Shown piece by piece: positions 16,288 through 24,622 of a DNA stretch of 64,000 bases; within the stretch, counting starts at the first letter, position 1, and each line of letters opens with the position of its first letter. Both the position numbers and the translations under genes were made by a program. The DNA is from a bacterium (lineage in GTDB: Bacteria; Planctomycetota; JAFGQW01). The notes under the pieces are model-generated. The model ran no database searches. It saw only the letters and a list, made by a program, of their open reading frames with translations, and was not told where the DNA came from. The stretch covers positions 601,488 through 665,487 of the forward strand of contig JAUHXU010000003.1 of NCBI GenBank assembly GCA_030426805.1, written 5' to 3'.

Positions 16288-18399
16288 ATGCGCTCGCTCG
16301 TCGTCCTGTTCCTGATCGCCGTCGCGGCGCCGGTTGCGGCGCAGTTCCCGGGCCAGCAGCCGGCCGAAGAGCTGGTCTTCCCGGAGATGGAGGCCGTCAA
16401 GCAGCAGATCGCGGAGGCCCGCGGGGTGAAGGGCGTCACCGTCCCGACCGCCGAGGAGCGCACGCGCGTCGTCGCGAAGGTCAACGGCGAGCCGGTGCAA
16501 CTCGGCAACCTGCTGGACGAGATCGTCAACCGGTTCAGCGCGCAGCTGATCCCGCAGCTGTTGAATCAACAGGTGATGAACCTCGAGACGACGCGGCGCA
16601 AGGTGACGATCAGCGACGAGGAGTTCGCCGACGCGGTCGCGATCTACCTCGCGCAGAAGAAGGCCGTGCAGAACAAGACGACGCTGCGCGACATCCTCGT
16701 CGAGTCCGCGATCGGGTGGGACGACTTCGAGCGCCTGATGGCGGACAACGCGAAGATCGCGAAGCTCGTGCGCGGCGACCTGAAGCTGCCGAACAAGAAG
16801 CGCGAACCGCTCAACCCGCTCTTCGTGCAGATCTGGGCCGGCCAGAAGATGCGCGGTGCCTACCAGGTCGAGATGGACGCCACGAAACTGCCGGACGGCG
16901 TGGCCGGCCGGATCAGCGCGACGCGCCCCGTCAGCGACGTGCTCGAATCGCTGCCGGGTTCCGGTGCGACGCTCACCGTCAACGAGAACGAGCCGAAGAA
17001 GCAGCCGCGCCCCGACACCGTGACGATCACCCCGGCCGATGGCGGCTGGCCGCGCACGACCGTGCCGCTCGTCGACATCGACGGCCCCGGCGACGACGGT
17101 TCGATGACGAAGGTGCCGGTCACCGTCGCGCTCGAGAAGGCGCTCGCCGGGCCGGTCAAGCTCGAGCGCTACGTGTGCATCACGGTCGACGGCGCCGCGA
17201 CGCGCTTGGAGGCGCCGGTCGTCGAGGTCGAGAAAACCGCGATGAAAACGGCCCCGCAGGCACCGGGGCAGCCGCCGCAGAAGCCGGCGGAGACGACCGA
17301 GAAGGTCGCGCTCGCCGAACTCGTCTCCGCCGTCGCGAACGGCACCGTCGTCGTGGGCGAGGACGGTACCGCGAAGCCGGCCGACGCGCCGCACCCGCGT
17401 TTCGTCGTGCCGGACGTCGACGTGCGCAGCGCCGACGGCACGGTCAAGCTCGCCGCAGCGCTCCGGACGCTCGCCGGCAAGAAGGCGGTCGCGATCCAGC
17501 GCGTCCGGATGAACGGCACCTACGACATGCCCGACGCGCCGGTCACGCTGAAGAGCATGCTCGACCGCGACTCGGTGCTCCGGTTCGTGTTCGGCCGCCT
17601 GACGAAGCAGCACTTCGACGAGGCGCTCGAGAGCTACGCGACGTTCGTCGCCGCGAAGCAGGCGCTGAAGGCCAACGGCGTGACCGTCGACGAAGCGGCC
17701 GTCGCGAAGGTGATCGCCGAGGAAAACGCGCGCTACAACAACCCGTTCTTCAACCGGTCGACGATCCTGCAGGCCCTCGGCAAGACCGAGTTCGAGGAGG
17801 ACCGCCGCCTCTGGATCGGCAACGGCGTGGACCAGATCATCGGCACCGACAACAGCGAGGACGCGATCGCGGCCTACTACGAGAAGAACATCCTGCACTT
17901 CGGTCGCGCGACGGTCGAAGCGTCGCACATCCTGATCGACAAGATCGATCCGAAGACCGGCAAGGAGGACTGGGCCGCGGCCGAGGCGCGTTGCGAACCG
18001 GTCGCCCGCGAACTGTTCGGGGCCCGCAACCCCCGCGCGGTCTTCCCCGATCTCGCGCGCCGCTTCTCCGAGGACGCGATGACCGCGAAGCAAGGCGGCG
18101 AACTCGGCGAGTTCGGCGTCAAGGGCCAGATGGTGCCCGAGTTCACGGCCGCGGCGTTCGCGCTGCGCCCGGGCGAGGTGTCCGCGCCGGTGAAGACCGT
18201 CCACGGCTACCACTTCATCCTGTGCACGAAGCGCACGCCCCCGGACCGCGCGAAGAACTCGCTCGGCGACGAGGAGGTCCGCCGGCAGGTCGTCGCCGAC
18301 CTCCAGCAGGAGCGTCGCGACGCGTGGCTCGCCGAGAACACGAGGGTCGCGATCGAGCGCGTCGGCGCGTTCCTGCCGGGTCTCAAAGAGAAACCCTGA
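16288..18399 (+). CDS. Periplasmic parvulin-type peptidyl-prolyl isomerase (SurA/PpiC-like)
   Basis: 703 aa with a signal peptide (cleavage near VAAQ, about residue 19). An N-terminal SurA-like helical domain (about 55-200) includes VVAKVNGEPVQLGNLLDEIVNRF. The middle part (about 200-440) is an unusual insert of predicted strands and Pro-rich linkers. A second helical SurA-like segment lies at about 440-540. The parvulin domain is at about 540-655 (EASHILIDKID, then ARRFSEDAMTAKQGGELGEFGVKGQMVPEF...). It probably chaperones exported or outer-membrane proteins. ATG follows GGAGA by 6 nt. It is longer than typical SurA because of the insert. Confidence 0.85.
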   Translation: MRSLVVLFLIAVAAPVAAQFPGQQPAEELVFPEMEAVKQQIAEARGVKGVTVPTAEERTRVVAKVNGEPVQLGNLLDEIVNRFSAQLIPQLLNQQVMNLETTRRKVTISDEEFADAVAIYLAQKKAVQNKTTLRDILVESAIGWDDFERLMADNAKIAKLVRGDLKLPNKKREPLNPLFVQIWAGQKMRGAYQVEMDATKLPDGVAGRISATRPVSDVLESLPGSGATLTVNENEPKKQPRPDTVTITPADGGWPRTTVPLVDIDGPGDDGSMTKVPVTVALEKALAGPVKLERYVCITVDGAATRLEAPVVEVEKTAMKTAPQAPGQPPQKPAETTEKVALAELVSAVANGTVVVGEDGTAKPADAPHPRFVVPDVDVRSADGTVKLAAALRTLAGKKAVAIQRVRMNGTYDMPDAPVTLKSMLDRDSVLRFVFGRLTKQHFDEALESYATFVAAKQALKANGVTVDEAAVAKVIAEENARYNNPFFNRSTILQALGKTEFEEDRRLWIGNGVDQIIGTDNSEDAIAAYYEKNILHFGRATVEASHILIDKIDPKTGKEDWAAAEARCEPVARELFGARNPRAVFPDLARRFSEDAMTAKQGGELGEFGVKGQMVPEFTAAAFALRPGEVSAPVKTVHGYHFILCTKRTPPDRAKNSLGDEEVRRQVVADLQQERRDAWLAENTRVAIERVGAFLPGLKEKP

Positions 18400-18407
18400 C
18401 GGCCGTC

Positions 18408-18426
18408 CGGGCCCATTTCGGGCCCG
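18408..18426 (+). terminator. Terminator-like hairpin
   Basis: CGGGCCC / GGGCCCG stem with loop ATTTC, 9 nt after the parvulin stop codon. It has only a weak T tract. Confidence 0.5.
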
Positions 18427-18621
18427 TTCCGGCCGATCCCATCCCATTTCGCGCCGGATCCCGGGCGAGGCATCAAGCCCCGTCTCCCCGGATGCCGATC
18501 CGATGAAGTGGACCGCAAGGACCACAGCATCAAACGCGAGGAATGGGATGATCCAGGCCGACTCTGTCGACCGGCCGGCTACGCGGCCGTGGGTGCCCGC
18601 GTGCGGAGGGAGTCCGCGCGC

Positions 18622-19806
18622 GTGATCGACATCCTCGTCATCGAGCCGGACGAATCGGCCCGCCAGCGGACCGTCGCCCACTTCAAGGCGATCGACGACT
18701 ACGACGCCGAAGGGGTCGCGGATCCCGACCACGGCATGGACGTGTTCGACGACTACGAGTCGTTCAACGCGGCCGTCTGCGGCGTCGACGATCTCGAATC
18801 GGCGCGCCGCGTGATCAAACGACTGCGCCGGCGCCGTTGCGCGATCCCGATCGTCGTGCTCGTCGAGCGTGCCCCGTCGGCGGAAGCGCGCGCCGAGATC
18901 GCCGAGATGCCGATGGTGGCGCTCCAGGTGAAGCCGGTCGACATCGACGTGATCCATGCGGCACTCGACGAGGTCGTGGCGGAGTCCCGGACGATGGGCT
19001 TCCAGGGCCGACTCGAGCGGATCTCGCTGATCGACATGATCCAGCTCTTCTGCCAGACCGGAAAGACGGGTCGACTCGACATCCACCACTGGGGCCAACG
19101 CGGGCACGTCTACTTCGGCAACGGACTCGTGATCCACGCCGTCCAGGGCGAACTCGACGGCGCCGAAGCGTTCTACCGGCTCGTGAGCTGGGAATCGGGA
19201 ATGTTCGAGACGGAGTTCGGCGTGCTGCCGGCGATCGACACGCTCGGCAACGAATCGCTGCACGGCCTGCTGATCGAAGCCCTGCGCCGCAAGGACGAAG
19301 CGGCGCGCACCGACGAGTTGCTCGTCCGCCGCGTCGAGGCGGCCCCGGAGCCGGATCCCGCACCACGGCGACTCGATCTGTTCGAGGGCACCGCCCCGTC
19401 CGGCCGACGCCCGGTCCTCGATCCCGACGTCGTGACGCGACTGCTCGACGTCGAGGGCGCCGAGGCGCTGGTCGTCGTGAGCCGCTCGGGCACGCTCCTG
19501 CAGACGACCGGTCTCGACGCCGACGAGGAGAACCAGCTCGCGACGCTCACCGCGTTCGTCGGCTCGTCGTGCGAAGCGGCCCGCAAGCCGATCCGCGCGA
19601 AGCGATTCGGATCCGCGATCGTCGTGCAGAGCGACCAGCGCAAGCTGCTCGTCGTCAACACGCGCAACTTCTTCCTCGGCTTCGTCGGCTCCCAGCACGT
19701 CAACGTCGAGGGCTTCCGCCACAAGATGCTGCGCGCGGTCGCTCGCGTCGCGTCGCCGAACCGCCGCCGCCGCCGCGCCGCCGCCGGGGAGCCCGTCGAG
19801 CCATGA
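18622..19806 (+). CDS. Pseudo-receiver / PATAN (DUF4388) / Roadblock signalling protein
   Basis: 394 aa, cytoplasmic. GTG 18622 is chosen because GGAGGGAG lies 9 nt upstream. Residues of about 1-120 have a receiver-like alpha/beta pattern (IDILVIEPDESARQR..., IPIVVLVERAP..., VALQVKPVD); the phospho-acceptor is hard to place, so it may be degenerate. Residues of about 125-240 form a PATAN/DUF4388 domain (GFQGRLERISLIDMIQLFCQTGKTGRLDI, then GHVYFGNGLVIHA). Residues of about 280-385 look like Roadblock/LC7 (DVEGAEALVVVSRSGTLLQT). It overlaps the next gene by ATGA. PATAN and Roadblock domains occur with bacterial Ras-like GTPase systems. Confidence 0.75.
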   Translation: MIDILVIEPDESARQRTVAHFKAIDDYDAEGVADPDHGMDVFDDYESFNAAVCGVDDLESARRVIKRLRRRRCAIPIVVLVERAPSAEARAEIAEMPMVALQVKPVDIDVIHAALDEVVAESRTMGFQGRLERISLIDMIQLFCQTGKTGRLDIHHWGQRGHVYFGNGLVIHAVQGELDGAEAFYRLVSWESGMFETEFGVLPAIDTLGNESLHGLLIEALRRKDEAARTDELLVRRVEAAPEPDPAPRRLDLFEGTAPSGRRPVLDPDVVTRLLDVEGAEALVVVSRSGTLLQTTGLDADEENQLATLTAFVGSSCEAARKPIRAKRFGSAIVVQSDQRKLLVVNTRNFFLGFVGSQHVNVEGFRHKMLRAVARVASPNRRRRRAAAGEPVEP

Positions 19807-20336
19807 GTCGCTTGCCCGAACTCCTCGAGGACCTCGGCTCGATGCCCGGCGTCGTGAGCGCGTGCTTGTTCGCACCCGAGGGCTTGCTCGCGACGACGTC
19901 GACCGGCGACGCGATCGACGACGATCGCGTGGGCCACCTCTACGCGAACCTCGTCCACGGCGCGTTCACGCTCGGCCAATACGTGCAGGACCTCTACTGC
20001 GACTTCGACAACGCGGTGGTCATGGCGCGCCCGGTCGGACGCGGCTGCATCCTGATCGCCCGCTGCCAGCCGGGCGTCTCGATTCGACTCGTCGAGATCT
20101 CGCTGACGATGACGGCGAAGAGCGTCGAGTCGGAAATCGCTTCGCTGCACCGCCTGCCGACGCCGATTCGATCGGGCCAACCGCCGCGGGAGGCCGTCCG
20201 CGACGCGCTCGAAGAATCCGCGCTCTTCCGCGACATCGAGGACCAGCCCCGGGACGATAATGACGATGAAGGACCCGAGAGGGAGCTGACAAGCGTCGAC
20301 GCCGTTGTCGACGAGTTCGCGTCCGACGCGAATTAG
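19803..20336 (+). CDS. Roadblock/LC7 domain protein
   Basis: 177 aa, start fixed by the ATGA overlap. Residues 1-115 have the clear Roadblock pattern: LLEDLGSMPGVVSACLFAPEGLLATTS, a helix with HLYANLVHGAFTLGQ, and strands ending CILIARCQPGVSIRLVEISL. The C-terminus (about 130-177) is acidic and probably disordered, rich in Asp and Glu. It likely forms a dimer with the Roadblock domain of the upstream protein. Co-transcribed with the HU/ATPase fusion 26 bp downstream. Confidence 0.85.
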   Translation: MSRLPELLEDLGSMPGVVSACLFAPEGLLATTSTGDAIDDDRVGHLYANLVHGAFTLGQYVQDLYCDFDNAVVMARPVGRGCILIARCQPGVSIRLVEISLTMTAKSVESEIASLHRLPTPIRSGQPPREAVRDALEESALFRDIEDQPRDDNDDEGPERELTSVDAVVDEFASDAN

Positions 20337-20362
20337 GGGCTGCAAAACAGGGGTAGGATCCG

Positions 20363-21460
20363 ATGAAAACCGTCACGAAACACGAGCTGGCGTCGGAGAT
20401 TCTGCCGAAGCTCGTCGAGGGCAACGGCGAAGCGAACGACGCGATCGCCGCCCAGGCGGAGTGGGCGTCGAAGGTACTCGATCAAGCATTCACCGCGATT
20501 CTCACGCACCTCAAGGACGGCAGCCGCGTCGAACTCGACGACTTCCTGAGCCTCAGCGTCACGAAGCCGCAGGGCCCCGAGCTCCGCGAAGACGACGACA
20601 GCTTCTTCGCCTACGCGCCGATCTCCGGCACGCTCAAGGCCGAGCCGATCGGGACGTTCGCGCGCACGCTGCAGCACGGACGCAAGGCGACCGTCTACTA
20701 CCTGACGAACTACGTCGACCGCTTCGCCGAGGTGCTCACGCACCACTTCCGCAAGCGCGGCTGGAACATGGTGATCGGCACGAACGCGGTCGAGGCCCTG
20801 TCCCGCATCGACACCGACGTTCCCTACACGGTGCTCATCGAGGGCGACGTGCCGGGGCTCCAGGATCTCGTCCGCGGCATCAAGTGCAACGCCGAGACCA
20901 ACGGTGTGCCGGTGTTGATCATCGGTGAACCGAGCGGCGAGAACGCATCGTTCGCGGTGCGCCACGACGAGACGATCGAGGAACCGTTCGACGTGCTCGA
21001 CGTGCTCGAGAAGCTCGAAGACCGGCTGGCCACGCGTGTCGCGACGATCGACGAGCAGATGCTCACGCTCGCCGTCACCGTCCCCGGCTCGACCGCCGCG
21101 CGCCGCCACACGTGCTCGCTCGTCACCGAGATGCTCGTCCGGGCCGGCATGGACGCCGCATTCGCACAATCCACGACCGCTTCCGTCAACGAGCTGTTGA
21201 CAAACGCCCACATCCACGGTCACCGCGGCAACGAGCACACGACGACGTCGCTGCGCGTGCTCGTCGATCCGCGCCGCCTGATGATCACGGTCAAGGACCA
21301 GGGCGAAGGCTTCGAGCACACCGCCGTGATGGCCGAAGCGCGCAACCACAAGGCCGACCCGAACGCGGACCACGGGCTCCTTCGCGTGCTCCGCGGCGTG
21401 GACCGGATCGAGTTCAACAAGCCGGGCACCGAAGTCGTCGTCACGCGCTTCCGCCGCTGA
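20363..21460 (+). CDS. HU-like DNA-binding / pseudo-receiver / HATPase fusion
   Basis: 365 aa with three parts. Residues 1-70 resemble the HU/IHF fold (VTKHELASEI start, DQAFTAILTHLKDGSRVELDDFL centre). They look more like an HU dimerisation core than a full HU, since the typical long arm is short. Residues of about 108-225 form a receiver-like fold in which Glu160 occupies the likely phospho-acceptor position and EEPF replaces the KP(F) motif; it is probably locked. Residues of about 230-365 form an RsbW-like HATPase: N-box NELLTNAHIH (Asn276, Asn281), G1 box DQGEGF (Asp312-Phe317) and a DHGLL G2-like box. It may act as an anti-sigma or partner-switching kinase tied to DNA. I know of no described protein with this order. 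Confidence 0.75.
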   Translation: MKTVTKHELASEILPKLVEGNGEANDAIAAQAEWASKVLDQAFTAILTHLKDGSRVELDDFLSLSVTKPQGPELREDDDSFFAYAPISGTLKAEPIGTFARTLQHGRKATVYYLTNYVDRFAEVLTHHFRKRGWNMVIGTNAVEALSRIDTDVPYTVLIEGDVPGLQDLVRGIKCNAETNGVPVLIIGEPSGENASFAVRHDETIEEPFDVLDVLEKLEDRLATRVATIDEQMLTLAVTVPGSTAARRHTCSLVTEMLVRAGMDAAFAQSTTASVNELLTNAHIHGHRGNEHTTTSLRVLVDPRRLMITVKDQGEGFEHTAVMAEARNHKADPNADHGLLRVLRGVDRIEFNKPGTEVVVTRFRR

Positions 21461-21468
21461 TCGTCGAG

Positions 21469-21497
21469 CGCCGGTTTCACCGACCGGCGATTCTTTT
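21469..21497 (+). terminator. Intrinsic terminator
   Basis: CGCCGGT / ACCGGCG stem with a 7-nt loop followed by ATTCTTTT, 8 nt after the ATPase fusion gene. Confidence 0.7.
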
Positions 21498-21546
21498 CGG
21501 ATTCCGGTCACGTCGACCACCCGTCAGCCGAAAGTATTCTTGTCCC

Positions 21547-21757
21547 GACGCAACACGCGACACGGAACGAGAGACACAAACACGGATGTGGGAGGGCCTC
21601 GACGGCTGAGTCTCAGGGGAGCGCCTTCTTCCTACGAACTCACTCACGCAACTCACTCACGCAACTCACAATCTCACTTCTTTCGCTGACCTCAGCGCCG
21701 GATCGAGAGCAACACATCCTCGACAGGCACGCGCCCCCCAACGCGCGTGCCTTTTTT
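21547..21757 (+). ncRNA. Candidate structured small RNA, about 210 nt
   Basis: No coding frame fits. TATTCT (21535-21540) is a good -10, and a strong terminator ends at 21757. Between them, separated segments pair into one long interrupted helix. GGATGTG (21584-21590) pairs with CACATCC (21713-21719), CTCGA with TCGAG, and CGG with CCG. CTGAG (21606-21610) pairs with CTCAG (21691-21695). The 80-nt loop holds 2.5 copies of the 13-mer AACTCACTCACGC (21637-21669), an unpaired C/A/T-rich region. It does not match SRP RNA or tmRNA by eye. A 6S-like regulator or an antisense RNA is possible. Confidence 0.55.
21726..21757 (+). terminator. Strong intrinsic terminator of the small RNA
   Basis: GGCACGCGC / GCGCGTGCC, a 9-bp stem with an 8-nt loop, followed by TTTTTT. 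Confidence 0.9.
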
Positions 21758-21760
21758 ATT

Positions 21761-21923
21761 TGGTCGGGGTCGGGCGGAGGAGCCACGCAGCTACGGCCGC
21801 CTCGCGGGCGCTGGCGGCGTTGCCGTCGCGCTTGGGTTTCTCTGAAGCGAGGCGCGCGACGGCGCCTTGCCAGCGCCCGCGAATCGGCCGGATCTGCGCG
21901 GCTCCTCCGCCCGACCCCGACCA
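21761..21923. repeat. 163-bp palindromic element, copy 1
   Basis: Perfect 24-bp inverted ends (21761-21784 with 21900-21923). They are followed by matching internal segments: ACGCAG/CTGCG, GGCCG/CGGCC, CGCGGGCGCTGGC/GCCAGCGCCCGCG, and GCCGTCGCGC/GCGCGCGACGGC. Almost the whole element can fold as a cruciform or RNA hairpin. A 42-nt core (21844-21885) is 32/42 identical to the core of the element at 50670-50836. No transposase is present. Confidence 0.8.
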
Positions 21924-21933
21924 CGACGTATTT

Positions 21934-22003
21934 GGGAGGAACAGAGAAAGAGAAGAGAAGAGAAGAGAACGGAGAAGAGGAAGAGGAAGAGAAGAAGAGG
22001 TGG
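21934..22003. repeat. Polypurine (GA-rich) tract
   Basis: About 70 nt with only three pyrimidines, made of GAGAA and GAAGAG repeats, lying upstream of the secreted protein gene at 22149. Such tracts may form triplex DNA. The remaining 22004-22148 part of the gap shows no gene; the ribosome site GGAGGA is at 22135-22140. Confidence 0.8.
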
Positions 22004-22148
22004 GTGTTGCGGGTGGGTGACGGGGGTTACTGGCGCGGAACGGCGTGGCGCTGCCGTGGGTGGCTATTGCCGGATTCCGGGGGGGTGTGGGATTGGCGCG
22101 GTTGTTGCTGCGCGTGCGGGCACGATGTTCTCGTGGAGGAGTTCGAGG

Positions 22149-23336
22149 ATGAGTGGCAGCAAGCTCGGCCGGACGGTCGGCGTCGTATTCGCGATGGTCT
22201 TGGCGACGGCGGCCGTGGCGCAGCCCTACCCGGATCGGCTCTATGTCGGTAACGGGGGGTGCGGGCGCCAGTTCTGCTACTACGGCCTTTGGCACGTCGT
22301 CGCCGGGCAAAGCACACTGCTGCACACGTTGAACAACAGCGCGATCGTCACCGACGTCACGAACACTGAGACCGTCATTGCGGGCAACCATGGCTTCGCG
22401 GTCATCGACGATCGCGGCGCCGCGACGTTTCGTCGGGGCGTGCTGGTCGGCACCGCCCCGATCGCTCCCCACCAAGACGGGGACTTCGTCGCCGCTACCG
22501 GCGCGTTCCTTCAGGTCCATCGCTCGCTCGTCACGGCGACGACCCTTCGAAACGGGCTTCCATTCGGAACCGCGATCACCCGAGACCTCCACACGGGCGG
22601 CTACGCACTCGCGAGCGGTATCGGCGTGTTGTCGCTCGATCAGCAGGGCACCCTGCTGTCCACACTGACCGGCGCGACCTACTTCACGCTCGTCCAGAGC
22701 CACCTCGACGGGCACTTCTACGCAACGGACCTGACCACTGTGTTCCGAATCGACCGAAGCGGAGCGGTCACCACCGTGAGCACGGCGATCAACGGCCCGG
22801 GCACCGGCATCGCGTTCGACCGGGCGGCGGGGCGAGGCGCTCTCGTCGTCGCGAACGGCCAAGGCACGGTCTACCGCTTCACGCCGACCGGCACGCAGAC
22901 TTCGGTCCTCCAAACCCCGGCAGTCGTGTCCCCTCGGGTTCACTTCCCGCGCGACCGCAACCTCGCGACCGAACGGCTCGGGACGAACAACCACTGGGCG
23001 TTCCGGGTGAGCTTCCCCGGCGAGGGCAAGCGTCGCTACCTCGTCGGACTGTCGACGACGGGGTTCACGCCGGGCATCCCCGTCGCGGAGCGCACCGTCG
23101 CACTCGTGCCGGACACGGTGACGACACTCGGGCTGTCCGGTGCACTGGGCGGGCTGTGGCGCGGCTACGCGGGCACCTTGGACGCGACCGGATCCGCCCG
23201 TGCGACCCTCGACCTGAGACGGTTCGGCAGCTCGCTGCGGGGACTCCGGATCTGGGGCTGCGCGATGACGTTCGACCCGGCCGCCCCCGGCGGGATCGCC
23301 ACGGTCTCGAAGCCGGTCGTCCTCGTGCTCGAGTGA
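22149..23336 (+). CDS. Secreted propeller-like protein with C-terminal sandwich domain
   Basis: 395 aa. ATG 22149 follows GGAGGA by 8 nt. Signal peptide cleavage is near AAVA|Q (about residue 24). The body (about 30-290) is made of repeated beta-strand units with Asp-Arg/Ala-Gly turns (FAVIDDRGAATF, GVLSLDQQGTLLSTL, VFRIDRSGAVTTV), like a degenerate propeller. The C-terminal about 85 residues (GLSGALGGLWRGYAGTLDATGSARATLDL) match the C-terminal domain of the next gene and resemble that of the protein at 7203. It is a tandem paralogue of the gene at 23459. Possibly surface-exposed; ligand unknown. Confidence 0.7.
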   Translation: MSGSKLGRTVGVVFAMVLATAAVAQPYPDRLYVGNGGCGRQFCYYGLWHVVAGQSTLLHTLNNSAIVTDVTNTETVIAGNHGFAVIDDRGAATFRRGVLVGTAPIAPHQDGDFVAATGAFLQVHRSLVTATTLRNGLPFGTAITRDLHTGGYALASGIGVLSLDQQGTLLSTLTGATYFTLVQSHLDGHFYATDLTTVFRIDRSGAVTTVSTAINGPGTGIAFDRAAGRGALVVANGQGTVYRFTPTGTQTSVLQTPAVVSPRVHFPRDRNLATERLGTNNHWAFRVSFPGEGKRRYLVGLSTTGFTPGIPVAERTVALVPDTVTTLGLSGALGGLWRGYAGTLDATGSARATLDLRRFGSSLRGLRIWGCAMTFDPAAPGGIATVSKPVVLVLE

Positions 23337-23458
23337 CCCAAGACCACCACCCTGCGGGCGGGAAATGCCACGGAAGCGAGTCCGGGGCGTTTCACGTGAC
23401 ATCGGGGGCCGGATGGCGTCCGATCGCCTGGATGAGATGCTCGAGAGGAGCGGAGCCG

Positions 23459-24616
23459 ATGCGGATTGCGATCGCGAGTGCCTTGTTGATGGCGGTGGCG
23501 GCGTTCGGCGTCGGCGCGCAGCCGCAGGAGGGCGACATCGTCTTCGGCCCCGGGGGTTCGCTCTTCTACGCCGACAGCGAGTTGACCACCTCCCGGGCGT
23601 GGCCCCATCGCGCCGGTGGCGGTCCCACCGACGTCACGACGTCGAGGCGCAACGACCAGGTCGTCTTTCCGAACGGGATCGGCGTGTTTGCCGTGGACGA
23701 AGCCGGCGTCACGACGACGCTGTCCACGATCGGCCAACTCGGCCCGATCGAACTGACGCCCGCCGGATACGTCGCGCTGAACGGGAGCCGGCTCGTGGAC
23801 GCGATCCGCGGCACGACGATCGCGTCCTTTGGCAACGGGACGTGCATCGACCTCTGCCGCAATGTGGGCACGGGCGACCTCGCCGTCACCGGGCAGATCG
23901 GTTGGTGGGGGTTCCTCGCGGTCGTCGACTCGACCGGACGCGTGACCACGCTGACGAAGTCGCTCCCGGTGCGGCCGACCGGAATGTGCTACATCCCCGA
24001 CCTCGATCTCTACTGCGTCACGACGAGGGCATCCCCCACGCTGCTCCTCTCCAGCACGGGTGCCTGGGTCGCGTCGATCGCGATGGGTTCCTGGCGCTGC
24101 GCCTACGATCAGCGCACCCGCCGCCTCTACCTCGCCACCGCGCTGGGCACGATCCATGCCTACTCGATCGACGGCGTGATCGTGAAGTCGCTGCCCACGA
24201 GCGTGTGGGCACCCGCGCTGCTCGATGTATTCGGGGATCGGAACGTCTCGCTGCGCTCGAGCTCGAAGCGCGGTTCGACGGTCGCGGTCGATCTGCGGTT
24301 CAAACGTGCGGGTATCGGTCGGCCGTATTGCGCCGCGCTGTCCTTCGGGATCCGACCGGGAATTCCGACGCCCGCGGGCTACATCCACATGCGGCCCGAC
24401 GCGCTCTTCTTCGCGAGCCTTTGCGGCGGCCTCCCGGGGTTGACGAGCGGGTTCGCAGGCACGCTCGGCCCAGCGGGCGCCGCGAGCGCGTCGTTCTGGA
24501 TTCCCCCGTCGACGCCGGTCGGCACGACGATCTACGTGCAGGCGACCGCCCTCGATCCGAGCCGGCCGGGCGGCCTCGAGATCGGCAACACGGAGTGCAT
24601 CCGCGTCGCCCCGTAG
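23459..24616 (+). CDS. Secreted propeller-like protein, paralogue of 22149
   Basis: 385 aa. ATG is preceded by GAGAGGAG and GGAG sites. The signal peptide ends near GVGA|Q (about residue 21). Repeats such as VFAVDEAGVTTTLST, LAVVDSTGRVTTLTK and LLLSSTGAWVASIA mirror those of the previous gene. Both carry the same C-terminal motif (here SGFAGTLGPAGAASASFWIPP, then TIYVQATALDPSRPGGLEI). Four Cys in C-x3-C and nearby pairs (CIDLC, CYIPDLDLYC) may form disulfides. It probably arose by tandem duplication. Confidence 0.7.
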   Translation: MRIAIASALLMAVAAFGVGAQPQEGDIVFGPGGSLFYADSELTTSRAWPHRAGGGPTDVTTSRRNDQVVFPNGIGVFAVDEAGVTTTLSTIGQLGPIELTPAGYVALNGSRLVDAIRGTTIASFGNGTCIDLCRNVGTGDLAVTGQIGWWGFLAVVDSTGRVTTLTKSLPVRPTGMCYIPDLDLYCVTTRASPTLLLSSTGAWVASIAMGSWRCAYDQRTRRLYLATALGTIHAYSIDGVIVKSLPTSVWAPALLDVFGDRNVSLRSSSKRGSTVAVDLRFKRAGIGRPYCAALSFGIRPGIPTPAGYIHMRPDALFFASLCGGLPGLTSGFAGTLGPAGAASASFWIPPSTPVGTTIYVQATALDPSRPGGLEIGNTECIRVAP

Positions 24617-24622
24617 CCGGCG

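Noticed and set aside
16177..19875. 1232-aa minus-strand frame
   Set aside because: Antisense shadow across the parvulin and PATAN genes, with no start signal and Arg/Asp/Val-rich composition.
21637..21669. CRISPR-like short tandem repeats
   Set aside because: The 13-nt units are directly adjacent with no spacers and no cas genes are present.
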